From Halobacteriovoraceae bacterium (lineage in GTDB: Bacteria; Bdellovibrionota; Bacteriovoracia; Bacteriovoracales; Bacteriovoracaceae), in assembly GCA_020635115.1 (NCBI GenBank), contig JACKAK010000002.1:248001-312000 (forward strand): 64,000 nt of DNA. Reading direction: 5' to 3'. Position 1 is the first letter of the stretch. Every line of letters starts with the position of its first letter. Shown here piece after piece: positions 27,846 through 36,874 of this stretch. The notes below the pieces were generated by a model that had not been told where the DNA came from, made no database searches, and saw only the letters and a program-made list of their open reading frames with translations. A program made the translations under genes and the position numbers.

Positions 27846-28955
27846 ATGTCATTAAACTGTGGAATTGTAGGTTTGCCAAATGTAGGGAAATCGACGATAT
27901 TTCAGGCCCTAACTTCTGCTCCAGCTGAAGCTGCAAATTATCCTTTTTGTACGATTGAGCCAAATGTGGGTATAGTAAATATAAATGATGACCGACTTAG
28001 TAAAATATCTCAATATATTACTCCCAATAAAATAATCCCAACTACTGTCGAAATCGTAGACATTGCTGGACTTGTTAAAGGTGCTTCAAAAGGTGAAGGG
28101 CTTGGAAATCAGTTTTTGGGCCATATTCGTCAAGTAAATGCAATAATTCAGGTTGTAAGATGTTTTGATGACGGTGATGTTGTACATGTCCATGGTGAAG
28201 TAGATCCTGTTTCAGATATAGAAACGATTAATTTAGAATTGGCCTTAGCAGATCTTGAAACTGTTGAAAAAAAAATATCTAATCTACCCAAATTAATAAA
28301 AAATCAGAATAAAGAAATTTCAAAAAATGCAAAAATACTTGAACCTCTCTTAGATAATTTAAAGAAACATCTAGAAGATGGAAAACCAGCAAGGTCTTTA
28401 GTTCTCGAAAAAGAAGATGCTCTTTTATTAAGAGATTTGCATTTAATAACTTTAAAACCAATTTTATACGCTTGTAATATAGATGAAGAAACTATTAATG
28501 AAGATAATGAATATGTAAAATCTGTGAGAGAGTTTGCTGAGAATGAAGGTTCTCAAGTTGTAAAGATATGCGGAAAGTTAGAGGCCGAAATTGCTTCTTT
28601 GGAAACAGATGAAGAGAAAGAAGAATTTATGGAAGCTGCGGGTATTAGTATTTCAGGTCTAGACCATCTCGTTAGCGCTGCTTATAAATTATTAGGTCTA
28701 AGAACTTATTTTACAGCGGGGGAAAAAGAAGTACGGGCCTGGACATTTAAGGAAGGAGATAAGGCGCCGCAAGCTGCAGGTGTCATCCACTCTGATTTTG
28801 AAAGAGGCTTTATTAAAGCTGAAGTTTATCATTGTAATGATCTTTTTGAGTTTAAGAGTGAACAAAAAGTAAAAGAAAATGGTAAATTTCGTATTGAAGG
28901 TAAAGAATATTTAGTTCAAGACGGGGATATCATCCATTTTCGTTTTAACGTTTAA
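27846..28955 (+). CDS. ychF: Ribosome-associated ATPase YchF/OLA1
   Basis: Obg-superfamily P-loop NTPase of 369 residues that binds ATP rather than GTP and associates with ribosomes and stress response. P-loop is G-L-P-N-V-G-K-S-T, then D-I-A-G-L-V-K-G-A-S-K-G-E-G-L, a base-recognition motif N-I-D-E in place of NKxD, and a C-terminal TGS domain. It follows pth by ten bases. Its end overlaps the convergent transglycosylase gene by eleven bases. Confidence 0.97.
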   Translation: MSLNCGIVGLPNVGKSTIFQALTSAPAEAANYPFCTIEPNVGIVNINDDRLSKISQYITPNKIIPTTVEIVDIAGLVKGASKGEGLGNQFLGHIRQVNAIIQVVRCFDDGDVVHVHGEVDPVSDIETINLELALADLETVEKKISNLPKLIKNQNKEISKNAKILEPLLDNLKKHLEDGKPARSLVLEKEDALLLRDLHLITLKPILYACNIDEETINEDNEYVKSVREFAENEGSQVVKICGKLEAEIASLETDEEKEEFMEAAGISISGLDHLVSAAYKLLGLRTYFTAGEKEVRAWTFKEGDKAPQAAGVIHSDFERGFIKAEVYHCNDLFEFKSEQKVKENGKFRIEGKEYLVQDGDIIHFRFNV

Positions 28956-30972
28956 AAGTAACTTTAAAAGTGTTTTCAATATTTTCAGGGCGTATTTTTT
29001 CTTTGAATAAAATTTTATAGTAGAAAATATTCCTGTAAATGAGCTTTACGTATTTTCTTGTTTCATCAAATGGTATTGACTCAATTTGAAGTAATGGATC
29101 TTTTGGTGTGAGTAAACTCTTTTTCCACTCTTTAATTCTGTTTTCTCCTGCATTATACGCAGCAAGTGCAAAAATTAAATTGCCATTATAGTTTCTAATT
29201 AATTTTTCAAGGTACTTAATTCCTATTTTGAGATTAATGTTTGGGTTTTTTAAGTGATTGTCCTTGACTCTTTTTTGAAACATTCTGGCCGTTGCTGGCA
29301 TAAGTTGCATTAGACCTCTTGCTCCTACATGCGAAATCGCATCCGGGTTAAAGGCCGATTCTTGTCTGATTAAGCTAAGAATGACAATAGGATCTAAAGA
29401 CTTATTATATTCCTTTATTTTTTTTAGATAATCGTCTGGAAATAAATATGAAACAATTTCCTCATCAAAAGGTAAACCCTTTTCAAGATTTGAATAGATT
29501 AGTTTGAAACTATTCAAAAAGCTTTTTTTATCAGATAAAAGTTTCCCAATATAAAATATGTGAGAAATATATTTATTCTCGGAAAATTTTTGCGCCAAAC
29601 TAACATTATATTTAATTTCTTCTTCAGTAAAAGTATCATTTTTCTGTTCTGTCCATAAGTTTACTCTTTTTAGAGATTTTTGAATCTCAAGTTCTTTCAA
29701 AGAATTTATACTAAGTTTGAGAGGAATATAATTTTCGATGATATTATTTTGAGCGTAGTGATTTATGTCTATTCTTTTATGTAGAGAAAGCTTCTTTAGG
29801 GCCAAAATTGAATAATAATTCATAGGTGATTTTTCTATAAGCTCTTTATAGATTGCTAGAGATTTCTCGACTTGATTATTTTTTTCATAAATATGTGCAA
29901 TCCAAAACAATAGTTTTAAAGTAATATTTTCTTTCTTCTTAAAAAAATCTTCAGTCTCAATATATGCTAATGCCTGTTGATATTCGTCATTAATTAAATG
30001 ACCCCATAAACTATAAAAATGAACTTCATTAACTTCATTCGTTTTTACTTTTTCTTTCAGATAATTTAAAAAAGTTCGTCCTTCTTTTTCTTTGTTATTG
30101 AGTAATAAGTGTTTTGCACCATGGATGAGATATGTGTGTATGAGTGATTTGTTTATATATTTGGAATTGCTTTCATAAAAATTCTTTATACTTTTGAGAA
30201 CGGTGAGAGACTTTTCGATTTCTTCATCTAATATACTGACTTTAAAATCATTATACATCTTTCTTATCTCAGAAGTGAAATAACTTTTATCTGCATTTTC
30301 TATTGAATGAAATGCTTGAACATAATCTAAAAAATTATCGTCAAGTCTCATCTCTTCCAAAATATCTTTATCTGGCATTAAATCATTTCTTTCGTAGTAG
30401 TTTTTTAAAAGTTCACCTAATTTCCTGTGAGAATTGGAATTTTTAAATTTTATCTTCAACAAGTTTTTTATTTGAGTTTTAATTTGAGGATTGCTGAGTT
30501 TAGAGATAATTGTATCAAAATATTTAAATTGTTGATCATTTAATTGAGTTATATCCGATACATTTTTAAGTATTTCTAAGAATTCGTTATCGCAAATTTT
30601 CGTAAAATATTCAATTATCTTTGTCAAATGTGGCCTTTCGATATTTTTATTATCAAAAGTACATTTATCTATAAAATTGTTAATTGTTATTTTTTTAGAA
30701 ATTATTTCTGAAAGTTTTTTCTGAATGGGGACTTCATCTTGAAATAAAGGTGTTTTTTTTGAAAAACTTATAAGTCCATTCAGCGTAGACTTTAACGGCT
30801 TGCCTCTTTTTGACTCATAATATAGTTGATCATAATATTTTGAAGTCTTTAAATCGTGTTTTGTATATTTATAAATATAGCCTAATTCATCATTTCCTTT
30901 TTGATGTTTTACAGGAAGTCCAAAAAGACTTTTGACCAAAAATGAAAATATAAAGAGGTATTTACTCTTCAA
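28945..30972 (-). CDS. Soluble lytic murein transglycosylase (Slt70-like)
   Basis: Cleaves peptidoglycan glycan strands in the periplasm. The C-terminal catalytic domain has R-Q-E-S-A-F-N-P-D-A with the acid Glu, G-A-R-G-L-M-Q-L-M-P-A-T-A, and A-L-A-A-Y-N-A-G-E-N-R. The large N-terminal part is an alpha-superhelical region with TPR-like segments. ATG 30984 is in frame, but its ATG-GAGG is the ribosome site; GGAGG lies five bases before TTG 30972, which gives a signal peptide beginning M-K-S-K-Y-L-F-I-F-S. I prefer TTG 30972 (675 residues). Probable role in cell-wall turnover or host-wall attack. Confidence 0.92.
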   Translation of the reverse strand: MKSKYLFIFSFLVKSLFGLPVKHQKGNDELGYIYKYTKHDLKTSKYYDQLYYESKRGKPLKSTLNGLISFSKKTPLFQDEVPIQKKLSEIISKKITINNFIDKCTFDNKNIERPHLTKIIEYFTKICDNEFLEILKNVSDITQLNDQQFKYFDTIISKLSNPQIKTQIKNLLKIKFKNSNSHRKLGELLKNYYERNDLMPDKDILEEMRLDDNFLDYVQAFHSIENADKSYFTSEIRKMYNDFKVSILDEEIEKSLTVLKSIKNFYESNSKYINKSLIHTYLIHGAKHLLLNNKEKEGRTFLNYLKEKVKTNEVNEVHFYSLWGHLINDEYQQALAYIETEDFFKKKENITLKLLFWIAHIYEKNNQVEKSLAIYKELIEKSPMNYYSILALKKLSLHKRIDINHYAQNNIIENYIPLKLSINSLKELEIQKSLKRVNLWTEQKNDTFTEEEIKYNVSLAQKFSENKYISHIFYIGKLLSDKKSFLNSFKLIYSNLEKGLPFDEEIVSYLFPDDYLKKIKEYNKSLDPIVILSLIRQESAFNPDAISHVGARGLMQLMPATARMFQKRVKDNHLKNPNINLKIGIKYLEKLIRNYNGNLIFALAAYNAGENRIKEWKKSLLTPKDPLLQIESIPFDETRKYVKLIYRNIFYYKILFKEKIRPENIENTFKVTFKR

Positions 30973-31004
30973 AATGACCTCCATATCATTTTGAAACGCA
31001 CTAA

Positions 31005-31559
31005 TTATGAATTCAAGTATCTCTCTTGAATTTCAGTGAGATTCTTGCTGATTTCATGGACAACCATTTTTTTATCATCTGGGAGTCCAACTGCTAAATT
31101 ACTTAGATAAGTTGTCACTTCTGAAAGATAAGTAAAGTCCTCTCGTTGCTTTGTTGAAATATATTCCATTGTTTTATTATATTCTTCTGCTAGTTCCTCA
31201 AAATAGTCTGCTTTTCTAAAGGCCAATTTTGTAACAACCCCTTCTTCTCTTACCTTAACTAAAAATTTTCCCAATTTATATATTGGTCCTGCAATTTTAT
31301 GACTGAAATAAATGCATAAGCAAAATATCAATCCAAACATTCCTAATTGCCATAAACCTAAGCTCCACACCACATTATCTTTTACTGCATGCCATTCCTT
31401 TGTTTTGCCTAGTGTCATTGACATGTCTCCAAGTAAATTAAAGATTATATTTACATAAGCACTGGTGCATAGAGTTACTAGTATGCAAACATATATACTA
31501 AATCTCAGCTGAAATCTGGGATTAATAAAATAAATCTTTCTTTGATTTTTGTTACTCAC
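31005..31559 (-). CDS. Two-helix membrane protein with HAMP domain
   Basis: 184 residues. Transmembrane helices lie at about 16-40 and 72-92, with a short periplasmic segment between. H-K-I-A-G-P-I-Y-K-L-G-K-F-L and the following A-F-R-K-A-D-Y-F-E-E-L-A-E-E-Y-N form a HAMP domain. It has no kinase or methyl-accepting signalling domain after the HAMP. Such stand-alone HAMP proteins occur in delta-type genomes; the output is unknown. It lies about 20 bases upstream of the lytic transglycosylase and may be transcribed with it. Confidence 0.72.
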   Translation of the reverse strand: MSNKNQRKIYFINPRFQLRFSIYVCILVTLCTSAYVNIIFNLLGDMSMTLGKTKEWHAVKDNVVWSLGLWQLGMFGLIFCLCIYFSHKIAGPIYKLGKFLVKVREEGVVTKLAFRKADYFEELAEEYNKTMEYISTKQREDFTYLSEVTTYLSNLAVGLPDDKKMVVHEISKNLTEIQERYLNS

Positions 31560-31712
31560 TTGTAATCTCCATTAATTATTCAACCATTTAATTTTAATAC
31601 ATCTCACCAATTCAAACTAGGTAAAAAGATTTCCCTAAATGATTATTGATACCTGTTTTTTTGCATTTTTTAATGTATATCTGACTAACAATTTAAAAAT
31701 TAAGGTAAATGT

Positions 31713-32810
31713 ATGAACCAATCTGAAATAGAAAACATAATAAACTCATTACAAAATCCGACCACAAAGAAAACATTTTCCGAGGAAAATCGTCTAGTAA
31801 AAGTATCCCTTAGCAATAGAGGTGTAGATATTGTTTATAATAGAGAAGGAATTGATACTCGAGCTAAAAGAGAAATTGAAGATCAAATAATTGAAGCTTT
31901 AATTCAAGAATATACTGAGGATCAAATTTTTGTAAAAACTGTATCTGAGGAAAAAACTAAAACACAACAAGAAGCGAGTTTAAAAATTGGCCATGGGCCT
32001 ATGCCTGAAAAGAAAAAAATTCCAGGGGTTAAAAAAGTTATTGCTGTCTCCTCATGCAAAGGTGGTGTAGGAAAGTCTACTTTTGCAGTCAATTTAGCAA
32101 TTTCTTTAAAGGCCCAAGGTCATAGTGTGGGTCTGTTGGATGCAGATATTTATGGGCCATCTTTACCTATTTTACTAAATCAAAGAAATGCAAAGCCTAA
32201 GGCCGCGGATAATAAAAAAATTATTCCAATTGAGACAAATGGGATTAAGTTTATAAGTTTCGGACTTTTTGTTAAGGAAGAAGATGCTGTTATATGGAGA
32301 GGGCCTATGCTTGGTGGAGTCCTCAATCAGTTTTTCTTTGAAGTAAATTGGGGTTCTTTAGATTATATGATTATCGATCTTCCGCCTGGAACTGGAGATG
32401 TACAATTATCACTCGTCCAGTCCATTGACGTCGATGGTTCGATAATTGTATCTACTCCTCAAGAAGTTGCATTGCTTGATACTGTAAAAGGTTTAAAAAT
32501 GTTTGAGAAAGTCAATGTTCCTGTTCTTGGAATGGTTGAGAATATGAGCTCATTTGTCTGTGCCCATGGTGAGGAATATTATATATTTGGTAAAAATGGA
32601 GTTAAAGAAATTGCTGATGGGTTAAAAGTTGAGTTTTTAGGTAAGATACCTATTTCGATAGAATTAAGAGAAAGTTGTGACAAAGGGCAACCTTATATGG
32701 ATAATGATTCTAATAGAGGGACTCAAATCTGGGAGTCTTATATGGAAATTGCTAAAGAAATTTCAAGGCCTACAAAGAAGGGAATTTTAGATAAAATTTT
32801 TAGGAAATAG
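31713..32810 (+). CDS. Mrp/ApbC-family P-loop ATPase
   Basis: Cytoplasmic MinD/Mrp-type ATPase usually acting as an Fe-S cluster carrier. 365 residues. An N-terminal MIP18/DUF59-like module (about 1-75) is followed by the deviant Walker A S-S-C-K-G-G-V-G-K-S-T (Lys121), D-A-D-I-Y-G-P-S and D-L-P-P-G-T-G-D. The family CxxC that carries the bridging cluster normally follows 'N-M-S-x-F'. Here it reads F-V-C-A-H-G-E-E, with the second Cys missing. The catalytic NTPase core looks intact. Confidence 0.9.
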   Translation: MNQSEIENIINSLQNPTTKKTFSEENRLVKVSLSNRGVDIVYNREGIDTRAKREIEDQIIEALIQEYTEDQIFVKTVSEEKTKTQQEASLKIGHGPMPEKKKIPGVKKVIAVSSCKGGVGKSTFAVNLAISLKAQGHSVGLLDADIYGPSLPILLNQRNAKPKAADNKKIIPIETNGIKFISFGLFVKEEDAVIWRGPMLGGVLNQFFFEVNWGSLDYMIIDLPPGTGDVQLSLVQSIDVDGSIIVSTPQEVALLDTVKGLKMFEKVNVPVLGMVENMSSFVCAHGEEYYIFGKNGVKEIADGLKVEFLGKIPISIELRESCDKGQPYMDNDSNRGTQIWESYMEIAKEISRPTKKGILDKIFRK

Positions 32811-32819
32811 GTTAGATAA

Positions 32820-33350
32820 GTGCAAATTTTTGAATTACTTGATGAACAATCTTCAATAAATTTTACTGGAAAAATTAACTTACTCAATAAGGACAGTGAT
32901 CAATATATTGCAAGTGTTTATCTCATTGATGGAAATATTGTTCAATGTGATTTCAAGCAAAAAAAAGGCCTGAAAGCTCTTTTTAGAATTTTTAATTTTA
33001 TGCATGAATCTAGCGCCCATATTAATTTAATTATAGAACCAGAAATCGTGCCAAGTGATTTGAAAAGTTTTTGTTTAACTTCTGTCCAATTAAAAAAACT
33101 GATTCAAGAGTTTAAGGAAAATGTAGAGTTTAATGAGAAATATAGACCAAGTTCAGATTTACGAATTGTTGTTGATCCGCAGTTTTTAAAAAAAGGAGTA
33201 AGGGTATCACCTGAAGAATTTGAAGTTCTTTGTATGCTTAGTGATACAGAAAGAGTTGATGAAGTGTATGTGAAAAGTGAATTAATCGATTTTGAAGTGA
33301 CTAAGGCCTTCATAGATCTAAGAAAAAAAGGCGCTATTAAAGTTTTATAA
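32820..33350 (+). CDS. PATAN/DUF4388-like protein
   Basis: 176 residues. The first half has the pattern of the PATAN/DUF4388 domain found with response regulators and GTPases (F-T-G-K-I-N-L-L then V-Y-L-I-D-G-N-I-V-Q-C-D-F). The second half is a helical domain with a winged-helix feel (E-E-F-E-V-L-C-M-L-S-D). Starts at GTG 32820, nine bases after the Mrp gene. Function unrecognised; the domain is often linked to motility and adhesion control. Confidence 0.6.
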   Translation: MQIFELLDEQSSINFTGKINLLNKDSDQYIASVYLIDGNIVQCDFKQKKGLKALFRIFNFMHESSAHINLIIEPEIVPSDLKSFCLTSVQLKKLIQEFKENVEFNEKYRPSSDLRIVVDPQFLKKGVRVSPEEFEVLCMLSDTERVDEVYVKSELIDFEVTKAFIDLRKKGAIKVL

Positions 33351-33360
33351 AGAGGTTTTT

Positions 33361-33552
33361 ATGAGATCGCAGGTACATAATAAAGGTGAATTAAAAGAAT
33401 TGAATGTTAACATTGAAGCAGAGGTTGTTGATAAGATAAAAAGAATTTCAGAAAACACGGGAATGAGTCTAGATGAAATAGTGGTTATCGCTGTGAAAAG
33501 GTATATTACTGCACATACTGATTATTTGGGAGCTCAACCCAATACAGATTAA
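33361..33552 (+). CDS. Small ribbon-helix-helix protein
   Basis: 63 residues. L-K-E-L-N-V-N-I-E-A-E-V-V-D-K-I-K-R and the helix S-L-D-E-I-V-V-I-A-V-K-R-Y resemble a CopG/Arc ribbon-helix-helix DNA-binding dimer. GAGG lies six bases before ATG 33361, and the gene follows the PATAN-like gene by ten bases, so it is probably transcribed with Mrp. No toxin gene is adjacent. The target is unknown. Confidence 0.65.
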   Translation: MRSQVHNKGELKELNVNIEAEVVDKIKRISENTGMSLDEIVVIAVKRYITAHTDYLGAQPNTD

Positions 33553-33710
33553 GTCTCAAAATTTCTAAACTGTTATCATATTCTGAAATGTTCATTTCTG
33601 CCAACTTACATAGTCAGATTTTGAAGTACTCTCAAATCGTAATATCTTGAAATTACAATAGTAGATAAAAATTTGCTCCAAAATGCCGTAAAATGCTATT
33701 GAGGAGTGAT

Positions 33711-34706
33711 ATGAACATAGGTTTTATTTATACAAATTTGTTATTCATATTATTGAGCGTTTCGTGTGTTGTTAATTCTCGTTTTGAGGGAGCAAATAAA
33801 TCGACTCAAACAGATATTGAAGCAGTGCTGAGGGCCAATGAGAATACAACTATTTCTCTCAAAAGAGCAATGAATACAAGAGTCCCTGGAACATTATTAA
33901 GATTAGGAAATGTTGAGCTTGAAGTTGGTTTTACAGGTGAAACATGCAAAAGCTGGCTTTCTAGAAATGGTGTAGGCGGGATCTATAATTCCTATGTGTA
34001 TCATGAGAAAGGAGATACTTATAATAGTGATTTTTGTCTATATGAGTCAGTTGGTATTGATAGTGATGGGAGTTGCCACTTAGTAAATTATTTAAATCCA
34101 AATAAAGATGTATCTAAAATGCAATGGAGACCAACTCAAAAATGTTTATCCGCAGAAAAGGGAAAGTTTGAACTTTATTTGGCACTTGAATATTTGGGAC
34201 CTGTATATCCAACTACTTCTGTCTTAAGTCCTGAAGAGTGGGTTCAGTCCTGCGAGAAAATATACCAACTCTCTACATGTGCAACGGGTGTTAATCACAG
34301 ACAAGCAGTTTCAAATACTCTCTTTGAACTACACACTTATTTTGATAGTTTTGATATTGACCCTACATCAGGTATTACAAATACTGAGTTCTTAGTCTAT
34401 GCAATGGAGATATATGGAGGGATTAGTTCTGTACAAGAAAATCTAAAGCATATGCGAGGGAGATTTTGTCAGAAACTTAAATATGAAAAAATTCCAACTT
34501 GGTTTGAAGAGGCCACATCACAAGAGATTAGTGAACTTGAAATTGAAAAATACTGGTGTTATGTAGGAGAGCTTGGTTATGATGAAAACGGACTTAAAAA
34601 TGAGGTCCTTTTGAATCCTGATCAATCATCTGTTCCTTTATGTTTAATGACTACTTATAATTGTTGTCATCCCTCAATTCCTGAAAATGAATGCAATCTG
34701 AACTAA
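33711..34706 (+). CDS. Cysteine-rich secreted or lipid-anchored protein
   Basis: 331 residues. The signal region (MNIGFIYTNLLFILLSVSC) ends at a cysteine preceded by S-V-S, a weak lipobox. The mature protein has many cysteines (C-K-S-W, C-L-Y, C-H-L, C-E-K, C-A-T, C-Q-K, C-Y-V, C-L-M, C-C-H, C-N), suggesting disulfides in the periplasm or outside the cell. ATG 33693 is in frame, but GAGGAG at 33701-33706 points to ATG 33711. Family not recognised. The 140 bases in front hold no promoter I would call. Confidence 0.6.
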   Translation: MNIGFIYTNLLFILLSVSCVVNSRFEGANKSTQTDIEAVLRANENTTISLKRAMNTRVPGTLLRLGNVELEVGFTGETCKSWLSRNGVGGIYNSYVYHEKGDTYNSDFCLYESVGIDSDGSCHLVNYLNPNKDVSKMQWRPTQKCLSAEKGKFELYLALEYLGPVYPTTSVLSPEEWVQSCEKIYQLSTCATGVNHRQAVSNTLFELHTYFDSFDIDPTSGITNTEFLVYAMEIYGGISSVQENLKHMRGRFCQKLKYEKIPTWFEEATSQEISELEIEKYWCYVGELGYDENGLKNEVLLNPDQSSVPLCLMTTYNCCHPSIPENECNLN

Positions 34707-34709
34707 TAT

Positions 34710-34725
34710 TGGCATAAAAATCGCA
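34710..34725 (+). promoter_or_regulatory. Sigma-54-like promoter (-24/-12) before the 34752 gene
   Basis: TGGCAT at 34710-34715 and TCGCA at 34721-34725 place GG and GC exactly twelve bases apart (34711 and 34723), as in the sigma-54 consensus TGGCAC-N5-TTGCW. There is one mismatch in each half. The start would be near 34736, about sixteen bases before the ATG at 34752. A weaker version of the site at 35572. Confidence 0.45.
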
Positions 34726-34751
34726 TATATGGTCTTCAAAGGATGGAACTT

Positions 34752-35471
34752 ATGAAGACTTTGAAGCTAATACTTGCAATTCTTGGCGTATTTATTACAT
34801 CAATTGGGCTAACTTCTTTTGTTGTAATTGCATTTAATATTGAACTCACAAAACATGAAAAAATAAGCATTTCAAATAACGATATGATTTCAAGTGAAAT
34901 AAAATCGGAGTATGAGTTAGCTAAACTTCTACATGGGGAACTTGATAAGTTAAAAAGTGAAAAGAATATTGACCAATTTCTATCAGATGTAAAAAACTTA
35001 GTCATTCAAGGTGCAAATCCATTCTATGAAACGGTGGTTTCAAATGGCAAAAAAAGTAGCAAGATCAGTTTCATGAAAAGGCTCTATAATCATTTTTCAT
35101 TCATTGACGAAAATGGCGTCCCTTTAAGGTCAAAAGTGATCGAATTACTTGTTGAAAACGGTGTTTTAGACATTGAAATCAAGCTAAATTCATATAGAGA
35201 TCTTTTGAATATGAGGGATCTCTTTTTTATGGATATTAACAGCATAAGAAACAAAGAAATTCTTCTATCCTATCTTCTAAGTAGTAGTGATTCTAAGATC
35301 ATATCTCTCAGGGGAGTTCAAGATGTCAAAAACTACTATAGAGATCTAAGTTCAGTTTCAGCAATAAAACAGACACTTAACAAGCAATTTCTCGAAGGTG
35401 TATTAAAGTTCAACAAAAAGGAAATTGCTTATTTTTCTGATCCTAGTAAACTCAAGGCAAAAAAAATCTGA
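34752..35471 (+). CDS. Membrane-anchored protein of unknown function
   Basis: 239 residues. An N-terminal transmembrane anchor or uncleaved signal (about 5-28) is followed by a coiled-coil-leaning helix and repeating helical pairs with an ankyrin-like look (V-K-N-L-V-I-Q-G-A-N-P and K-V-I-E-L-L-V-E-N-G-V). AAGGA ends nine bases before ATG 34752; ATG 34743 would start on top of it, so I prefer 34752. A sigma-54-like site lies just upstream. Function not recognised; the ankyrin reading is tentative. Confidence 0.55.
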   Translation: MKTLKLILAILGVFITSIGLTSFVVIAFNIELTKHEKISISNNDMISSEIKSEYELAKLLHGELDKLKSEKNIDQFLSDVKNLVIQGANPFYETVVSNGKKSSKISFMKRLYNHFSFIDENGVPLRSKVIELLVENGVLDIEIKLNSYRDLLNMRDLFFMDINSIRNKEILLSYLLSSSDSKIISLRGVQDVKNYYRDLSSVSAIKQTLNKQFLEGVLKFNKKEIAYFSDPSKLKAKKI

Positions 35472-35571
35472 ACATTCTTTGGCCGTATTTTTTTTATACA
35501 CACGTTATCCTTTTTACAAAATCTTCACTCTTATTCATTCAATAAACAAATAGTTAACCTAGTTTATAACA

Positions 35572-35587
35572 TGGCACGTTCATTGCA
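35572..35587 (+). promoter_or_regulatory. Sigma-54 promoter (-24/-12)
   Basis: TGGCACG at 35572-35578, four bases, then TTGCA at 35583-35587. This matches the sigma-54 consensus at every conserved position, with GG and GC twelve bases apart (35573, 35585). The predicted start near 35598 leaves a leader of about thirteen bases that contains the GGAG ribosome site at 35602. The window also encodes an NtrC-type activator at 50766. Confidence 0.75.
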
Positions 35588-35610
35588 GTAATGAGAGCAA
35601 TGGAGCTATT

Positions 35611-36825
35611 ATGAAAAAACTATTCAAAACTTTTACATTATCTTTGTTCACTTTAATGGCATTGTACGCTGTGAGTGGAATTTTACAGGATAGAAAATAT
35701 AATAATAGTGCTTTCATGGAGTTAGATAAAATAGATAACTCAGGCTTTGAGTTAGTTAACAAAAGAATTGTTGCAGCATCGATAGAAAATTCTCCGTCAG
35801 AATCTTTTGTAAAATGGCTTGTGCCTGTAAAGGTTATTAATAGTAGGGTGAATTCTCGAAAATTATCTGGAACGTGGAAAGTCATGGGGATTACTCTAAA
35901 TAATGGAGAGTATGAAGATAGAAAAGGAAGGGAGGATAGTGTAACTTTAGAATTTATTGAAGATGGAGTTGTTGAATTGAAGTACGCAGGAGAGGCCAGG
36001 GGACATAAGGTTTTTTTTGCAAAGGATTTAACAGAAGGAAATACATTAGACTTAATGGATACTTACAAAAATTTTCATGATGATAAAGTACTAAAAAATC
36101 TATTCTTAAAAGGAATAGAGGAGAATTTGGTTGAAATTTTGCATTTAGAGAAATCAGGAAATCCCTCAAACAGAGAAATTCCAAGAAATTTGGCCATTAA
36201 TAAAAAAGAACTAGATAAAATCGATTATGACTCGGTTCCTTCCTCAGGATTTGCCCAATTGAAGGATGGTATATATGAGCTCAAGTCTATGAGTGTTGCA
36301 AATATTGATGAAACAGAGAAGTATGATGTTTCGGGAAGCTTTGAGCTTAATGCAGGAGCAATTCAAGATTTTTCACTGAGAGCAAACAATCTTATAAAAA
36401 ATGAAATTGTTGAACAGCTTAGAATTAATAGTGATGTTCGGATTCCAAATGGAGGAATGTTTCAAGTTCAACACGAGGATTTTGAAGATACAAATATTGT
36501 TGCAGTAAAGTTAGGTGATGATATTCATATAAAATACCCTAATATTGAGGGCGCTGGTTATATCGAGCTTGTGTTTACTCCATCAAATAAAGAAGAAATC
36601 AATAGTGAGTATGAGAGCTATACACACAAGGATGAAGAGATTAATGATGATGATGAAGATGAGAATCATAAAATTGAAACTAAGAAGAAGAAAAATGTTG
36701 AAATTGTAGAAAGTGATCAGGAAGACTCAGAGGAAGATGAAGTTGTTCAACAATTAAGCGATGAACAACAAGATGAATTAATGAACTCTAGAGATGTAGC
36801 TTCATTTGATTTTACAAAACCATAA
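35611..36825 (+). CDS. Envelope protein with acidic C-terminus, sigma-54 controlled
   Basis: 404 residues. A hydrophobic N-terminus (MKKLFKTFTLSLFTLMALYAV) acts as signal peptide or anchor. The body is beta-rich (for example S-G-T-W-K-V-M-G-I-T and G-S-F-E-L-N-A), and residues about 335-395 are dominated by Glu and Asp with a K-K-K-K patch. No known domain recognised. GGAG sits five bases before ATG 35611. The sigma-54 promoter directly upstream indicates expression by an enhancer-dependent activator. An inverted-repeat terminator follows. Confidence 0.6.
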   Translation: MKKLFKTFTLSLFTLMALYAVSGILQDRKYNNSAFMELDKIDNSGFELVNKRIVAASIENSPSESFVKWLVPVKVINSRVNSRKLSGTWKVMGITLNNGEYEDRKGREDSVTLEFIEDGVVELKYAGEARGHKVFFAKDLTEGNTLDLMDTYKNFHDDKVLKNLFLKGIEENLVEILHLEKSGNPSNREIPRNLAINKKELDKIDYDSVPSSGFAQLKDGIYELKSMSVANIDETEKYDVSGSFELNAGAIQDFSLRANNLIKNEIVEQLRINSDVRIPNGGMFQVQHEDFEDTNIVAVKLGDDIHIKYPNIEGAGYIELVFTPSNKEEINSEYESYTHKDEEINDDDEDENHKIETKKKKNVEIVESDQEDSEEDEVVQQLSDEQQDELMNSRDVASFDFTKP

Positions 36826-36840
36826 TCTTTTAAACAAAGT

Positions 36841-36869
36841 AATTAGGCCATCAATTTGATGGCCTAATT
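36841..36869. terminator. Bidirectional hairpin terminator
   Basis: A perfect 13-bp stem (AATTAGGCCATCA and its complement, 36841-36853 and 36857-36869) with a three-base loop, one more A-T pair outside. It sits between the convergent 35611 gene and etfA, where a terminator for both is expected. The downstream T-run is short, so termination strength is uncertain. Both arms contain GGCC. Confidence 0.65.
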
Positions 36870-36874
36870 AAATA

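Noticed and set aside
36601..36760. Repeated GAT/GAA codons at the end of the 35611 gene as a DNA repeat
   Set aside because: Explained by the acidic protein tail; units are not identical.
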